A stretch of DNA of 64,000 nt from Ovis canadensis (lineage: Eukaryota > Chordata > Mammalia > Artiodactyla > Bovidae), in contig NC_091264.1 of assembly GCF_042477335.2 (NCBI RefSeq), positions 31,931,386 through 31,995,385 on the forward strand. The letters are read 5' to 3'. Shown here one piece after another: positions 48,101-58,384 of the stretch. Made by a program: the position numbers and the translations under genes. Numbering within the stretch: the first letter of the stretch is position 1; every line of letters begins with the position of its first letter. A model generated the notes under the pieces. That model ran no database searches. It worked only from the letters and a program-made list of their open reading frames with translations, and had not been told where the DNA came from.

Positions 48101-48220
48101 TTCATGTTTGGGAATGCATGTACACCCGTGGTGGATTCATGCCAATGTATGGCAAAACCAATACAGTATTGTAAAGTAAAATAAAATAAAAATAAAAATT
48201 AAAAAAAAAGATAAAGAAAA
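45185..48220 (+). mobile_element. Younger ruminant L1, 5'-truncated, ORF2 frameshifted
   Basis: About 3.0 kb with the ORF2 reverse transcriptase and C-terminal region but no ORF1 and no endonuclease. Three frames carry it: up to 45579, then 45579-46058, then to 47098. Two single-base losses in A-runs (near 45548-45556 and 46045) break the frame. The catalytic motif is [11 protein letters not shown], and [12 protein letters not shown] precedes it. A premature stop follows at 47096-47098. The 3' UTR has ggtggattcatgccaatgta and an A-rich tail. It is inserted in an old L1, with a 15-16 bp target-site duplication. Not functional. Confidence 0.93.
47350..47402 (+). repeat. A-rich insert with its own direct repeats inside the L1
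   Basis: 53 bases of AAATA/AAACA/AAAG units lying between two exact copies of aaaaatctgcaagcaa (47334-47349 and 47403-47418). See findings. Confidence 0.85.
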
Positions 48221-48459
48221 AAAAAGATTAAAATTATACAAAGTATCTTCTCCAACCACAATGGAATAAAGCTGAAAATCAGTAACAGGAGGAAAATTCA
48301 CAAAATGTGGAAGTTAAACAGCACACTCTTAAAGAACCAACAGTTCAAAGGACTCACAAGAGAAATTATAAAGTACTTTGAGATGAGTGAAAATAAAAAC
48401 ACAACATATCAAAATGTATGAAGTACAGTGAAAACAGTGCTCAAAGGGAAACTATAGCT

Positions 48460-48625
48460 GTGAATATATTTTTTAAGTCTTTATTGAATTTGTTACAGTA
48501 CTGCTTCTGGTTTATGTTTTGGGATTTCAGCCACAGGCATGTGGGATCTTAGCTCCCTAATGAGGGATCAAACCCACACCCACTGCACTGGAAGGTAAAG
48601 TCTTGAACTGCCACCTAAGTCCAGT
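48460..48625 (-). mobile_element. Ruminant CHR/ART2-type tRNA SINE, antisense, partial
   Basis: tttattgaatttgttacagt, gggatcttagctccctaatg, agggatcaaacccacaccc and a decayed tRNA head. Confidence 0.7.
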
Positions 48626-49017
48626 ATACATTTTTAAAAAGATTTCAAATCAACAACCTCACACTTACACCTTGAGGGACTAGGAAGAAAAGAGCCAATA
48701 AAACCAAGTGAAAAGACAGCTTACAGAATGGGAGAAAATATATTCAAATCATGTATCTGATAAAGGTCTAGTATCCAGAAAATAGTAAAAGTTCTTAGAA
48801 TTCTACAATAAAAAGCAAATAATACTTTAAAATGGAAAAGAACTTTATTAGACATTTCTCCAAAAAAGATATATAAATGGCTAAAAAGCACGGAGAGATG
48901 ATCAGTGTCATTAGTCATCGAGAAATACAAAGCAAAACCCCAATAAAATATTGGGATGGTTATAGTACATGAAAAAGGAATTTAACCATGCTATTTAACC
49001 GTGCTATGAATATGGAG

Positions 49018-49240
49018 GGACTTCCCAGGTGGCGCAGTGGAAAGAATCTGCCTGTCAATGCAGGAGCTAAAGGAGACACCGGTTTGACTCCTAGGTCAGG
49101 AAGATCCTGGAGGAGGAAATGGCAACCCACTCCAGTATTCTTGCGCTGGGATAATCCCATGGATGGAGGAGACTTGGGGGCTACAGACCATGGGGTCACA
49201 AAGAGTTGGACACGCCTGAGTGATTAAGCATGCTGCACAC
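49018..49240 (+). mobile_element. Bov-tA SINE with target-site duplication
   Basis: Sense copy (ggacttcccaggtggcgcag ... aaagagttggacacgcctga) flanked by atgaatatggag at 49006-49017 and 49241-49252, inserted in old L1. Confidence 0.92.
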
Positions 49241-49391
49241 ATGAATATGGAGAAACTGGATTGTTGGAAGGGATGTAAAATGATTCAGGTGCTGGGAAAA
49301 CAGTTTGGTGGTTCCTATAAATGTTAAATATATAATAACATATGACCCAGCAATTCCACTTCTGGGCACATACTGAAAAAACTGAAAACAG

Positions 49392-49397
49392 GTGCTC

Positions 49398-49448
<51 letters not shown>

Positions 49449-49496
49449 GGCCCCTGCGCAAGGATGACACGCAAATTCGTGAAGCGTTCCATATTT
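49392..49496 (+). ncRNA. U6 snRNA full-length copy, probably a processed retropseudogene
   Basis: 105 bases identical, as far as I can recall, to mammalian U6 from its first base (gtgctcgcttcggcagcaca) to the terminal catattt. It is followed by a 16-A run and flanked by the direct repeat aaaaaactgaaaacag (49376-49391 and 49507-49522). The sequence upstream is L1, with no TATA box near -30 and no proximal sequence element. A poly-A tail on a Pol III RNA plus target-site duplication indicates retroposition, so transcription is unlikely despite the perfect RNA-like sequence. Confidence 0.9.
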
Positions 49497-50394
49497 AAAA
49501 AAAAAAAAAAAACTGAAAACAGGTACTCAAAATAAGTACTTATGCATAAATGTTCATAACAGTAATATGCACAATAGCCAAAAGGTGGAAACAACCTAAA
49601 TGTCTATCAACGGATGAATGTATCAATAACTTGTGGTATACATGGACAATGGAATATTGTTCAGCCATAAAAAAGTAATGGAACATTGATACATGGTATA
49701 TCTATGAAGCTCAGAAACACTATTACAAGTGAAAGAAAACAGAAAAATCACTGATTGTGTGACTCCATGTATATGAAATATCCAGAATATGTAAATCCAG
49801 GAAGACAGAAAGAAAGGGAAGGTAGGAATGGGAACTAACTGTATAATGGTTTTATTCTGGGGTAGTGGAAATGTTTTAGAACTGGAAGAGGTTTTGGATG
49901 TACAACATTGGGAATGTACTAAATGCCACTGACTTGTTCACTTTAAAGTGGCTAACTTTATGTTATGTGAATTTCACCTCCATAAAACAAAAACAAAACC
50001 CACTTAAGATAGCAGTTACATTCAGGAAAGCAGTGACTGCCAAGAGTATATGAGAAAGGGTTCAGGGGTGCTGGTCACATTCCATTTTTTGATTTGGGTG
50101 TTGGTCACCCAAAGCATTACACAAAATGTTCACTTTGTGAAAAGTACTGAACTTAACACTTGTGGTGTGTGTGCTTTTGTTTTTTGTATGCACTTTATAC
50201 TTTAATAAAAATTGTATTTTTTAAAAACAGTTGCCAGTACATATCCAAGAGAACTGAAAAACACATCCACACAAATACCTGTACACAAATGTTCACAGCC
50301 GCATAATAGCCAAAAAGTGGAAGTAATACAAATGTCTACCAACAAATGGACAAACAAAATGTGGCATATCTATACCGGGGGATATTATTCAACA

Positions 50395-50509
50395 GCAACC
50401 CACTCCAGTATTCTTGCCTGGAGAATGCCATGGACAGAGGAGACTGGCGGGCTGCAGTCCATGGTGTTGCAAAGTCAGACATGACTGAGCAGCTAACACT
50501 TACACTTAC
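50395..50509 (+). mobile_element. Bov-tA SINE, 5'-truncated
   Basis: Starts inside the SINE at gcaacccactccagtattct and ends agcagctaacacttacactt. It interrupts old L1 text (gatattattcaac ... aatgaattactgat). Confidence 0.88.
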
Positions 50510-50850
50510 AAAATATTAATGAATTACTGATACCTAGCACAACATGGATGAACCTTGAAAATGTTAAGTGAAAGAAACCAAACACAAAAGGCCACATATT
50601 ATGACTCTATTTATAATGAATTGTCCAGAATAGGTAAATTCATAAAGACACAAAGCAGACTGATGATTGCTGGTGGCTTTGGGGCAGGGGATAATTAGGA
50701 ATGTCTGCTAATTGGGATGTGTTTTTAAGACAGTGATGGAAATATTCTGAAATTAGACAATGGGGGTTACTGCAAACCTTCAAGATACTAAAAACCACTG
50801 GACCGTACACTTTAAAATGATGACTCGTGTTATGTGAAATTTAATGTTAC

Positions 50851-51884
50851 AGAAATATTTCGATTAAAAAGGTTTATTAATCAATAATTAATAATTATTA
50901 CTCATTAATAACATGTGAACTCTAGCATATCAAATTTTAAAAGGGAAAATTTTTTTCCAAAAGGAAAAATATTATTCCAAAAAATGTTTGCTTTCCCTTG
51001 CCCATGCTCCAGATCAGCATATCTCAAAGGTGGACCCCCAGACATCACTGACAAAGGGAGGTCTAAGCAGCAAACTAGAGGCTGGTAGGTAGGTGAGTCA
51101 CATTTTGGAATGAAAGCTGTGACCCATACCACTGATTGTCCCTGAGCAGAGGAATGTGGTAGCTGATGAAAAACAGATTTTGAGCTGGAGCAAAGGATAG
51201 AAAGTAGTGGTGACAAAGTGTTGGAAGCCCTGGCACCAGGCTGCTTTCCACTGGGTCATCCACAGGGTCATGCCTGAGGAATGAGTAGTCCTTAATGAAT
51301 ATAAGTTCAGCAAAAAGAGGCCCTGTGAGATTTTTTTTCACTCCTTACTTCTTTCTTCTTCTATTGATGGCTTTGGTTGTACATTATGAAGTTCTTTATA
51401 TTTATAGTGTTATGAGTAGTTCTCAAAGTTATCCAAACTACAGATTTATTTGGGCAGGAGACCTCAAGGGCTCTAAAAGTACCAGGTTTACAAATCATAA
51501 ACAAAACTAGGCTAACAGTTTTAAAGGTAAATCTGGAGTTGGAGCAGCTCAGATTTAAATAAATGTTAGAGTTTGAAGGACCTAAAAGTCAAGTTCTCAT
51601 CCTGTGTTCCTGAGTCCAGTTTCAAAGCACAGAAGGGAATAAAAGAAGCACCTACAGGTGTTTTAGATGCACAGAGAATAAGGTGTTTCCTTGGTATTTT
51701 GAAATGCTTGCTTCTTTCTGTATACCAAAAGCTTCACTGTGTGTAGAAGGAAAGTAAGACTGAATGGAAACTGCTAATAGTTGTCTTGAAATCCAAAATC
51801 CCAGGATTTTTCAAACTATCCTCTGTGATCGTCTCCCCTTTCTTAAGACTCCTTTGTCTATTTATATCCCACTCCTCCAAGGAC
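50851..51884. other. Intergenic, nothing named
   Basis: AT-rich sequence with only short overlapping frames. No repeat or exon recognised. Confidence 0.5.
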
Positions 51885-52080
51885 GGGCTTCCTTGGTGGC
51901 TCAGACAGCTTGCAATGTGGGAGACCTGAGTTCAATTCCTGGGTCAGGAAGGTCCCCTGGAGAAGGAAATGGCAACCCACTCCAGTATTCTTGCCTGGAA
52001 AATTCCAAGGATAGAGGAGCCTGGCGGGGTACAGTTCATGGGCCTCAAAGAGTCAGACACGACTGAGTGACTAACACTTT
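51885..52080 (+). mobile_element. Bov-tA SINE
   Basis: gggcttccttggtggctcag to gacacgactgagtgactaac. Imperfect flanking repeats (cactcctccaaggac / cattcctccaaagac). Confidence 0.92.
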
Positions 52081-52216
52081 CCATTCCTCCAAAGACATAC
52101 CCAATTTTTTTGTATGGACCAGTAAGGAAGGCTAAAACTGATATGGGAGATGTTCTATTAGCTAGGAACATTGGGCCAAGGGCCTAGAACGGATAAGAAG
52201 GTCTGTATCCTTCTTA

Positions 52217-52345
52217 TAACATAAGTATCAGGGCATAAAATGAGACATGAGTATCTGTACTGTAACATAAGTATCAGGGCATAAAATGAGACATGAGTAT
52301 CTGTACTGTAACATAAGTATCAGGGCATAAAATGAGACATAAATG
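52217..52345 (+). repeat. 46-bp minisatellite, about 2.8 units
   Basis: Unit starts taacataagtatcagggcat at 52217, 52263 and 52309. The third unit ends early, at a CHR-type SINE. Confidence 0.95.
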
Positions 52346-52346
52346 A

Positions 52347-52625
52347 GGGCTTCCCTGCTGGCTCAGTGGAAAAGAAATCTGTCTGCCAATGTAGGAGACA
52401 TGGGTTTGATCCCTAGTCTGGGAAGATTCCACATGTCATGGGGCATCTAAGCTTGTGCGCCACAACTACTGAAGCCCGCTCACGCTAGAGTCCGTGCTCC
52501 ACAAGAGCAGACACCACAATAAGAAGCCCACACATAACTAAAAAGTAGCTTCAGCTTGACACAACTAGACAAAGCGTGCATGCAGCAATGAACACCCAGC
52601 ACAGCCATAAATAAAAAGAAATCTC
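52347..52625 (+). mobile_element. Ruminant CHR/ART2-type tRNA SINE
   Basis: gggcttccctgctggctcag head, cttgtgcgccacaactactg, aatgaacacccagcacagcc and an ataaataaaa tail. Follows directly on the minisatellite. Confidence 0.88.
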
Positions 52626-53189
52626 AAAATGAGAGATAGAAGTTAGGAGATAATTTGAGATGAGGAGTGGCAAGTTTAAAATATATGCTTTCTGTGCCTA
52701 TCCTCATCTTGCTCCTCCTCTACTGGTACAAAGATACAAATAACATTTTGCTCACCCAACTCACCATTTCCTGGCAGCGAAAATAACAAGACCTTCTCCA
52801 CAACCCATTCCTGCTCCAGCAATCATACGCACCTTCTGGAAGTCAGACCCTAGTGGTGATGCTGCCCACTGGCCCCAGGGGCACTCACTGTTCCTGTGGC
52901 TTCTGTCCCTGCCTCCCTTGAACAAAAATATCTTCTGCAGTCCTTCCTTCTAGAAATCTTTAGACTTCTGCAATTGCTCCTGAAAAAAAAGGAAGATAAG
53001 TGGGTTAGATTGGTAAATGTCATCATAATCATCCTTATGTAGGCAGGCTATGGAGGGTTGGATAGAACTTTAGCAGGGGCAAAGTATCGGAGAGAAGATG
53101 AAAGAAAACAGTACCTCAATATGGTCGATTTAATTTTTTTGCTATCTTCCACTACCATAATGTAACTCTCTTTTTTGATGGGTTGGGAG
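52626..53189. other. Intergenic, no supported gene
   Basis: Holds an exon-like segment on the minus strand around 52880-52985 (see rejected list). Nothing else recognised. Confidence 0.45.
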
Positions 53190-53307
53190 TAGGGGCGGCC
53201 CATGCTGTGCGGCACTCAGGATCCTAGTTCTCCAACCAGGAATTGGACCCATGCCCCTGGCAATGGAAGCACAGAGTCCTAACCACTGAACACCCAGGGA
53301 AGTCCCT
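53190..53307 (-). mobile_element. Ruminant CHR/ART2-type tRNA SINE, antisense, partial
   Basis: ccaaccaggaattggaccca, ccactgaacacccagggaag: reversed tRNA-derived head and body. Confidence 0.75.
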
Positions 53308-55954
53308 CTGTCTCTATTTTTCCTCTGCTCATTTCCCTCGTTTACTACAAAACACTTTTCTTGCCTGATCCTTCATGAGTGGAAGGAACAAAAGCCTGTA
53401 AAGCTTTTAATCAATACATCTAGATATGTTATCTTGTGTCCCTTTGAATGCAACAAAGACTTTGTGGTATCTTTTGCATACCTGCAATAAAGTAAGCTTT
53501 GTGAAGACAGGTATCTTGATTTACATAATTTAATGTCTAAGTACCCATACAGCATGAATGGAAATGTATAACCCGCTCCACAGAGATAGGAACTACAGCT
53601 AGGGAACAGGAAGAGAAGAGTGGTATTCTTCAATGTTTATTGCCCCACCTTGATGGAAATAGAGGAATTTTGGAAGTCTTGAGGGAAAAGCACCAAGACC
53701 TATTTGTAATAATGGAAAACTGATGACTGTGAAGATAGGAATGCCCTGAGTGATAACTTTTTTTAAAATTAATTTTTTTAATACATAAAAGTATACAGAA
53801 GGGGAAACAAATCTGATCTACAATTCTCAGCACCAGGTAAGTCTCACTGACATAAAAATTCCCTGTGTACATATTTTATATGGGTATAAAATATTTGTAT
53901 TTTATATAAAATACATTTTCATGGTCAGAATGTTCAAACAAAAAATATACAAAATCAAAAGTGAAAGCACCACTCCTTCATTTTCCAAAGGCAACTCTTT
54001 TGGTTGTCTCCTTCCAGGAATAAAATTGACAGCTTGATTTAGAATCTTGATGAAGTGACAATAGGATGCTGGGCTGTGAAAGGCTGAATTATTCCTTCGG
54101 CTAAATCAGAGGGATTTGGGGTTTAATTTACTTCAACATGCCTATAAAATCTGGCTGAAAGGAGAAAAGGAGCCATCTGAAAATCAGAGTCCCAAAGTCT
54201 TTTATTGTTAACTCTAAAGTCAATGCACTGCTCCCTTCCCATCCTGTTTTTCTTGTAGGAGCTTCAGGGGCAATGTCCCAATCCTCGCTTGGCACCAACC
54301 ACTATTCTGGAATGCTGTTGAAATGATGGCAGCCTTGATATTCACTCACTGCTATAGACAATACCTTGTAGATAAAGATCCAGGACAGAAGCAAGAGGAC
54401 AGTCAGCTTCTGAAGTATTAAGCACCCAGCAAATACAATCAGCAATTTACAGCTTTTACTCACTTATAAATTGCTAAGTATTCAGAGTTAATTTTTTAAA
54501 AAAATAGCTACTACTACCAAATTTAATTTTTCTACTGAATTTTTATCAAGCACTCTTAAATGTGCCAGGTAACTCTGTACTGTGAATACAATGATAAAAA
54601 ACAGTAAGAAAAGACAGACTTTCTGCTCTCAAGAATTTAGTCTAGTTGGGGGAAGGAAGTGGGAAAGAGGCACATATTAATCAAAGAAACACATAAATAT
54701 AAAAGTACAACCACAATAAGTGCTACAATGTAAATGCACATAGTCTTGCAAAGTGTTAAGGGTTGAGGGCAAATCTGGGTGATTTTTTTTCAAGGGTAGG
54801 TTTTCATTGTAAATTCAGGTGTTCGGCATATCAATGAATACTGTTATTATATAGGTAATCTTTGGTTAAAAATTACAGACATTATTGTAAAATTAAGCTC
54901 TAAAGAAAGAAGAAATGTGCTCACAATCTCAAATTATTTTTATTTGTCCATCTTCTCACAGAATTGTTAATGAAGAACTTGCTTAGGTTCTTTGTAGGTT
55001 AGAACAAAGGTAAGCTTTGTGGAAGTTAGAACCAGGGCTTGGGAATATGTATTTTTACAAAATCCCATCTTACTGTCTCCTCCTTGATCCCCTGCCATTT
55101 TTTTAAAAAAATAAAACACTTAATGCCCCTACTGGACACCTGTATTCTGTATGTCCAAACTCCCCAGTCCCACCTCCCCATTCTTCCTCAGTCTCTTAAC
55201 CTGGCAGTCTGATAAATGGATATACGCTCTGACGTGTTTACTACCAAAACATTAGCTAACATGTTGACATTTTTCAGAGATGGAGTGGCATAGTGTAAAA
55301 CAGGTATACTTAGCAGAGGGTTATTAAGAATATTATGTGCCCTGAAGCTAGCTGTGAAGAGAGAGGTTTACAAAGCAAAGGCCTCCATTCACAAAGCCAA
55401 GGGGAAGTTTTAGGGGGTTACTTACACAACCTAGGTAAAACTTGGTGTTCGCCAAAATCTGAAACCAACTGCTGATCATCTGTTCTCATAATTGAGGGAG
55501 TCAAATAAAAACTGTTTCTGATGTTTGCAGATATTTAAAAGTAATGTGACACCATAAGCCACATGTAAAGATTAGGGTCCACTCTTTGCATGTGCCCGTC
55601 TCCTAAGATGAAAATTTACTCAGTACTGTGATAGTACTGAATAAAAAGAAATAGGCCCTGACTCTAGGCGCTAGCAACTGGATTCAAGTTCTACCCTTCC
55701 TTTCAAATGGCTTCTCTAGATAAGCTCCAAAACCTTATCCCAGTGATCAAAGAGGAAGCTACCAATACTTTCCACCCAAACTACAGAATCCCAAAAACTC
55801 CCCTTCTGCTGGTTCAGGCAGGTATGAAGACCACCACTGCTTCAGCTCTTAAAGGTGGGCATTATTCTAGAAAAAGCCTAAGATTGGTAGGGGCCCTTTA
55901 TCAAGAGTACAAGAGGAGCTTCTCAAAGCACTCCAGCCCCAGTTACTTAAATTA
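53308..55954. other. Intergenic, mostly unassigned
   Basis: AT-rich, with no repeat I can name confidently. An acceptor-preceded open frame on the + strand (54252-54422) is reported in the findings. The 82-codon frame at 55707-55955 is not recognised. Confidence 0.45.
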
Positions 55955-56102
55955 GTTCATGCATGCATGCTAAATCGCTTCAGTCATGTCCGACTCTTTG
56001 CCACCCCACGGATTATAGCCAAGGCTCCTCTGTCCATGGGATTCTCCAGGCAAGATTACTGGAGTGGGTTGCCATGCCCTTCTCCAGGGGAACTTCCTGA
56101 CC
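55955..56102 (-). mobile_element. Bov-tA/Bov-A SINE, antisense, truncated
   Basis: gctaaatcgcttcagtcatg, tccatgggattctccaggca, gagtgggttgccatgccctt. The tRNA-like head is missing. Confidence 0.85.
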
Positions 56103-57294
56103 CTAAGTTAGTTCTGCCCTGCCTAAATTTTGTCTTTTCCCTTCCCCATCCTTCTCAATTGGCCTGCTTCTAACCAGAGAGTAAGATTCTGACTCTGAGA
56201 AAGAGTTTAGCACTGGGATCTGTATGGCATTAACCCCTCTCCACGCTTACCCTAAACTTACCCATCTCTTCCCAATGGGAGGTGGAACTTACTAAGTGAA
56301 CAGTCCTGAAAATCAGTAACAACTGGCCTTTCAAACTCTTATGTTCTCCAAATTCCTGTAAACAAACTCCTAGAATGGAGAGGGAACAGCAGTTCTTTGG
56401 AGAAACAAATCTGTCTCCGAAGCTTACCTGGGTTTATGTTTTGTTAAAGGGAAACTTCTGAATCTGCTTATGGTTTCCAGGCCAAAAAGATGCACTGAAC
56501 TCAGGTTTCAGCCTAAAAAGCATGTGGAAGACAGTTCAGGATGGCTGACCCTGTACTCATCTGGTGTGAGATGGAGATAATGGTCCTCCATATTAAAGAA
56601 AAAAAATCCCTACGGCACAGTGTGGCAAAGTAACTTGTCTGAAACCACAGTAAGGCAAATGGCCCAGGATCAGCCAAAGACCTAACTACTCCAAATCTGT
56701 GCCCTTTCCACAAGACGAAGAAGGGAGGCCAGGACAACTTCTAAATTCCTAAATCAGTGAAGAAAAATAGCCTTCATAAACTTAACACAGGGATTCTGCA
56801 GCTCTGCACACAAAGAACAGATAAACAAGAATTCTTAGGAAAAAAGACCAGCAACTTTGCATTATTTTTGAGGCATGTGGGAAAATAAGACATCAACGCC
56901 TCTACTGAGCCAGGTTACAGTGTCAAGAGAAAATTGGGAGAGATATTAGAGAATCTAAGGACCAAGCTCCCTGTTGCCCAAGAGCACCCTCAGCAAGAAC
57001 ATGAGTATTTTGGGGAGCTCAGTTTCCAGAGGAGCACTGGGAGAGTCAACATAAAAGTATATACAAAGCTGCATAACAGAAAGATGCCAAAACCAGACCT
57101 CTGCTGCCTATTCACTACCCATCCAGGAAGCACTGGGGCAGACTATAATGGAACAAAAGTAGCCCTAACAACTGGGGAAAGAAGGTTGGGAGGGGGAGAC
57201 AGACAACAGGGAAAAGGAAGTTCATTGTTCTAGCTTTCCTATGAAATTCAAATGTGTGTGGTTGCAAAACAAAAAATCCAGAAAGAAACATGAG
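56103..57294. other. Intergenic, 3' of ZNF318, nothing named
   Basis: No exon or repeat recognised between the antisense SINE and the ZNF318 poly(A) signal. Confidence 0.5.
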
Positions 57295-58384
57295 ATTAAC
57301 ACATTTATTCCAAGTAATTAACACAATAAAAATAAAGTTAAACTTGTCCAAGTCAACTCATAAATCTTTAATCTTTTGAACAAATGTACAACCCAAAGCA
57401 TCACACTATGGAAGAAAAAATGGGAAAGGGAGAGGTAGAGGGAGGAATACATATAAGTGTGGAACAGAGGAGTACAATCCCAAAACAAGCTTCAGACCCT
57501 CTACCTCTTCAGAATAGAAAATGGCTGCTAAATAATTTTGCACAAAGTGTCAGTGGATCACAGTACAATGAACAAAGGCCGTTTCAAAACCAAAAGGGAC
57601 CCAAAAAGCATATCTGCTCCTGGCACCAAGCCATGAATAAGCCTTACCGATTTGTTGTCTTCCAAAAGTGAGCCTGGTAGATTTTCTTCCATGTTTACTG
57701 AAGTCATTTTCAAATAGGTTTGTGGATTAGCAGGACCAACTCAAGCAAGGGCAACAGAATGAATGAAGTGTGGGGACTGACATGCCACAAGGAAGTAAAC
57801 AGTAAACATAAGGGCTACTCACACTGCATTTCAAACAATGTTAAGGCAGGCCCATCCAAATGGAAAGCCTGAGATGAACAATCCTTCCTTCCTCAGTAGT
57901 TTTCCATTTCAGCAGGCTTTCTGGTCTTTCTCCCAGAGATCCATCAGCTGCCCAAGAAATTGGGTGGGAATACAACACAGCAATTGGAGAAGTCAGCTCT
58001 GTCTCCCTCCTCCCCCAGAAATGGCAGAGTCAAAGCCAAAATACAATCAAAGCACACTAGGTGGTGAGCCAGATAGACATTTGATTTTAATGACAAAGTT
58101 GGAGAAAATAAATTGGCAAAAAAAAAAATAATAATAATTAACAGAAAATACTTTTTTTTTTTTTTTACAGATATGTATAGAAATGATGATTGATTTGTCT
58201 GGTTTCTTAAGGAAAAAAGGAACGGAGGTAAATTTTTTAGCTTCCATGAACATTTACTCTAAGATGCTGACTGCATCTCTTAAGTGTAGGTTCCAGATGA
58301 GATCCAACTAGTCCTGGGTCACCTGGGCACCTGATTTCTAGAAGCCAACAGGATTCATCCACAAGTAGCTCTGAACATGCTTTC
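57295..58384 (-). other. ZNF318: ZNF318 3' UTR
   Basis: About 1.1 kb between the ZNF318 stop codon and the first AATAAA in its direction with no coding frame. A T-run at 58151-58166 (poly-A in the mRNA sense) lies in it. The end is inferred from the poly(A) signal. Confidence 0.6.
57304..57309 (-). terminator. ZNF318: ZNF318 poly(A) signal AATAAA (candidate)
   Basis: TTTATT on the + strand, AATAAA in the sense of ZNF318, about 1.08 kb past the stop codon. Confidence 0.55.

Larger units (their letters stand above)
48237..50850 (+). mobile_element. Old L1 element(s), right part
   Basis: Host L1 text resumes right after the younger L1 (acaaagtatcttctccaacc, aatggaataaagctgaaaat) and runs, with SINE and U6 insertions, through several L1 3'-type segments (tatgacccagcaattccact at 49340; gtggaagtaatacaaatgtc at 50320; ataaagacacaaagcagact at 50642). 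Frames are all broken. Confidence 0.7.

Noticed and set aside
52850-53032. Exon-like minus-strand segment with a T-rich acceptor (about 52985) and a gtgagt donor (about 52885)
   Set aside because: Two of three frames hit stops at once and the third has no recognisable protein; no neighbouring exon to join. Would need RNA evidence.
55707-55955. 82-codon + strand frame
   Set aside because: No recognised family, no splice context, isolated in intergenic DNA.
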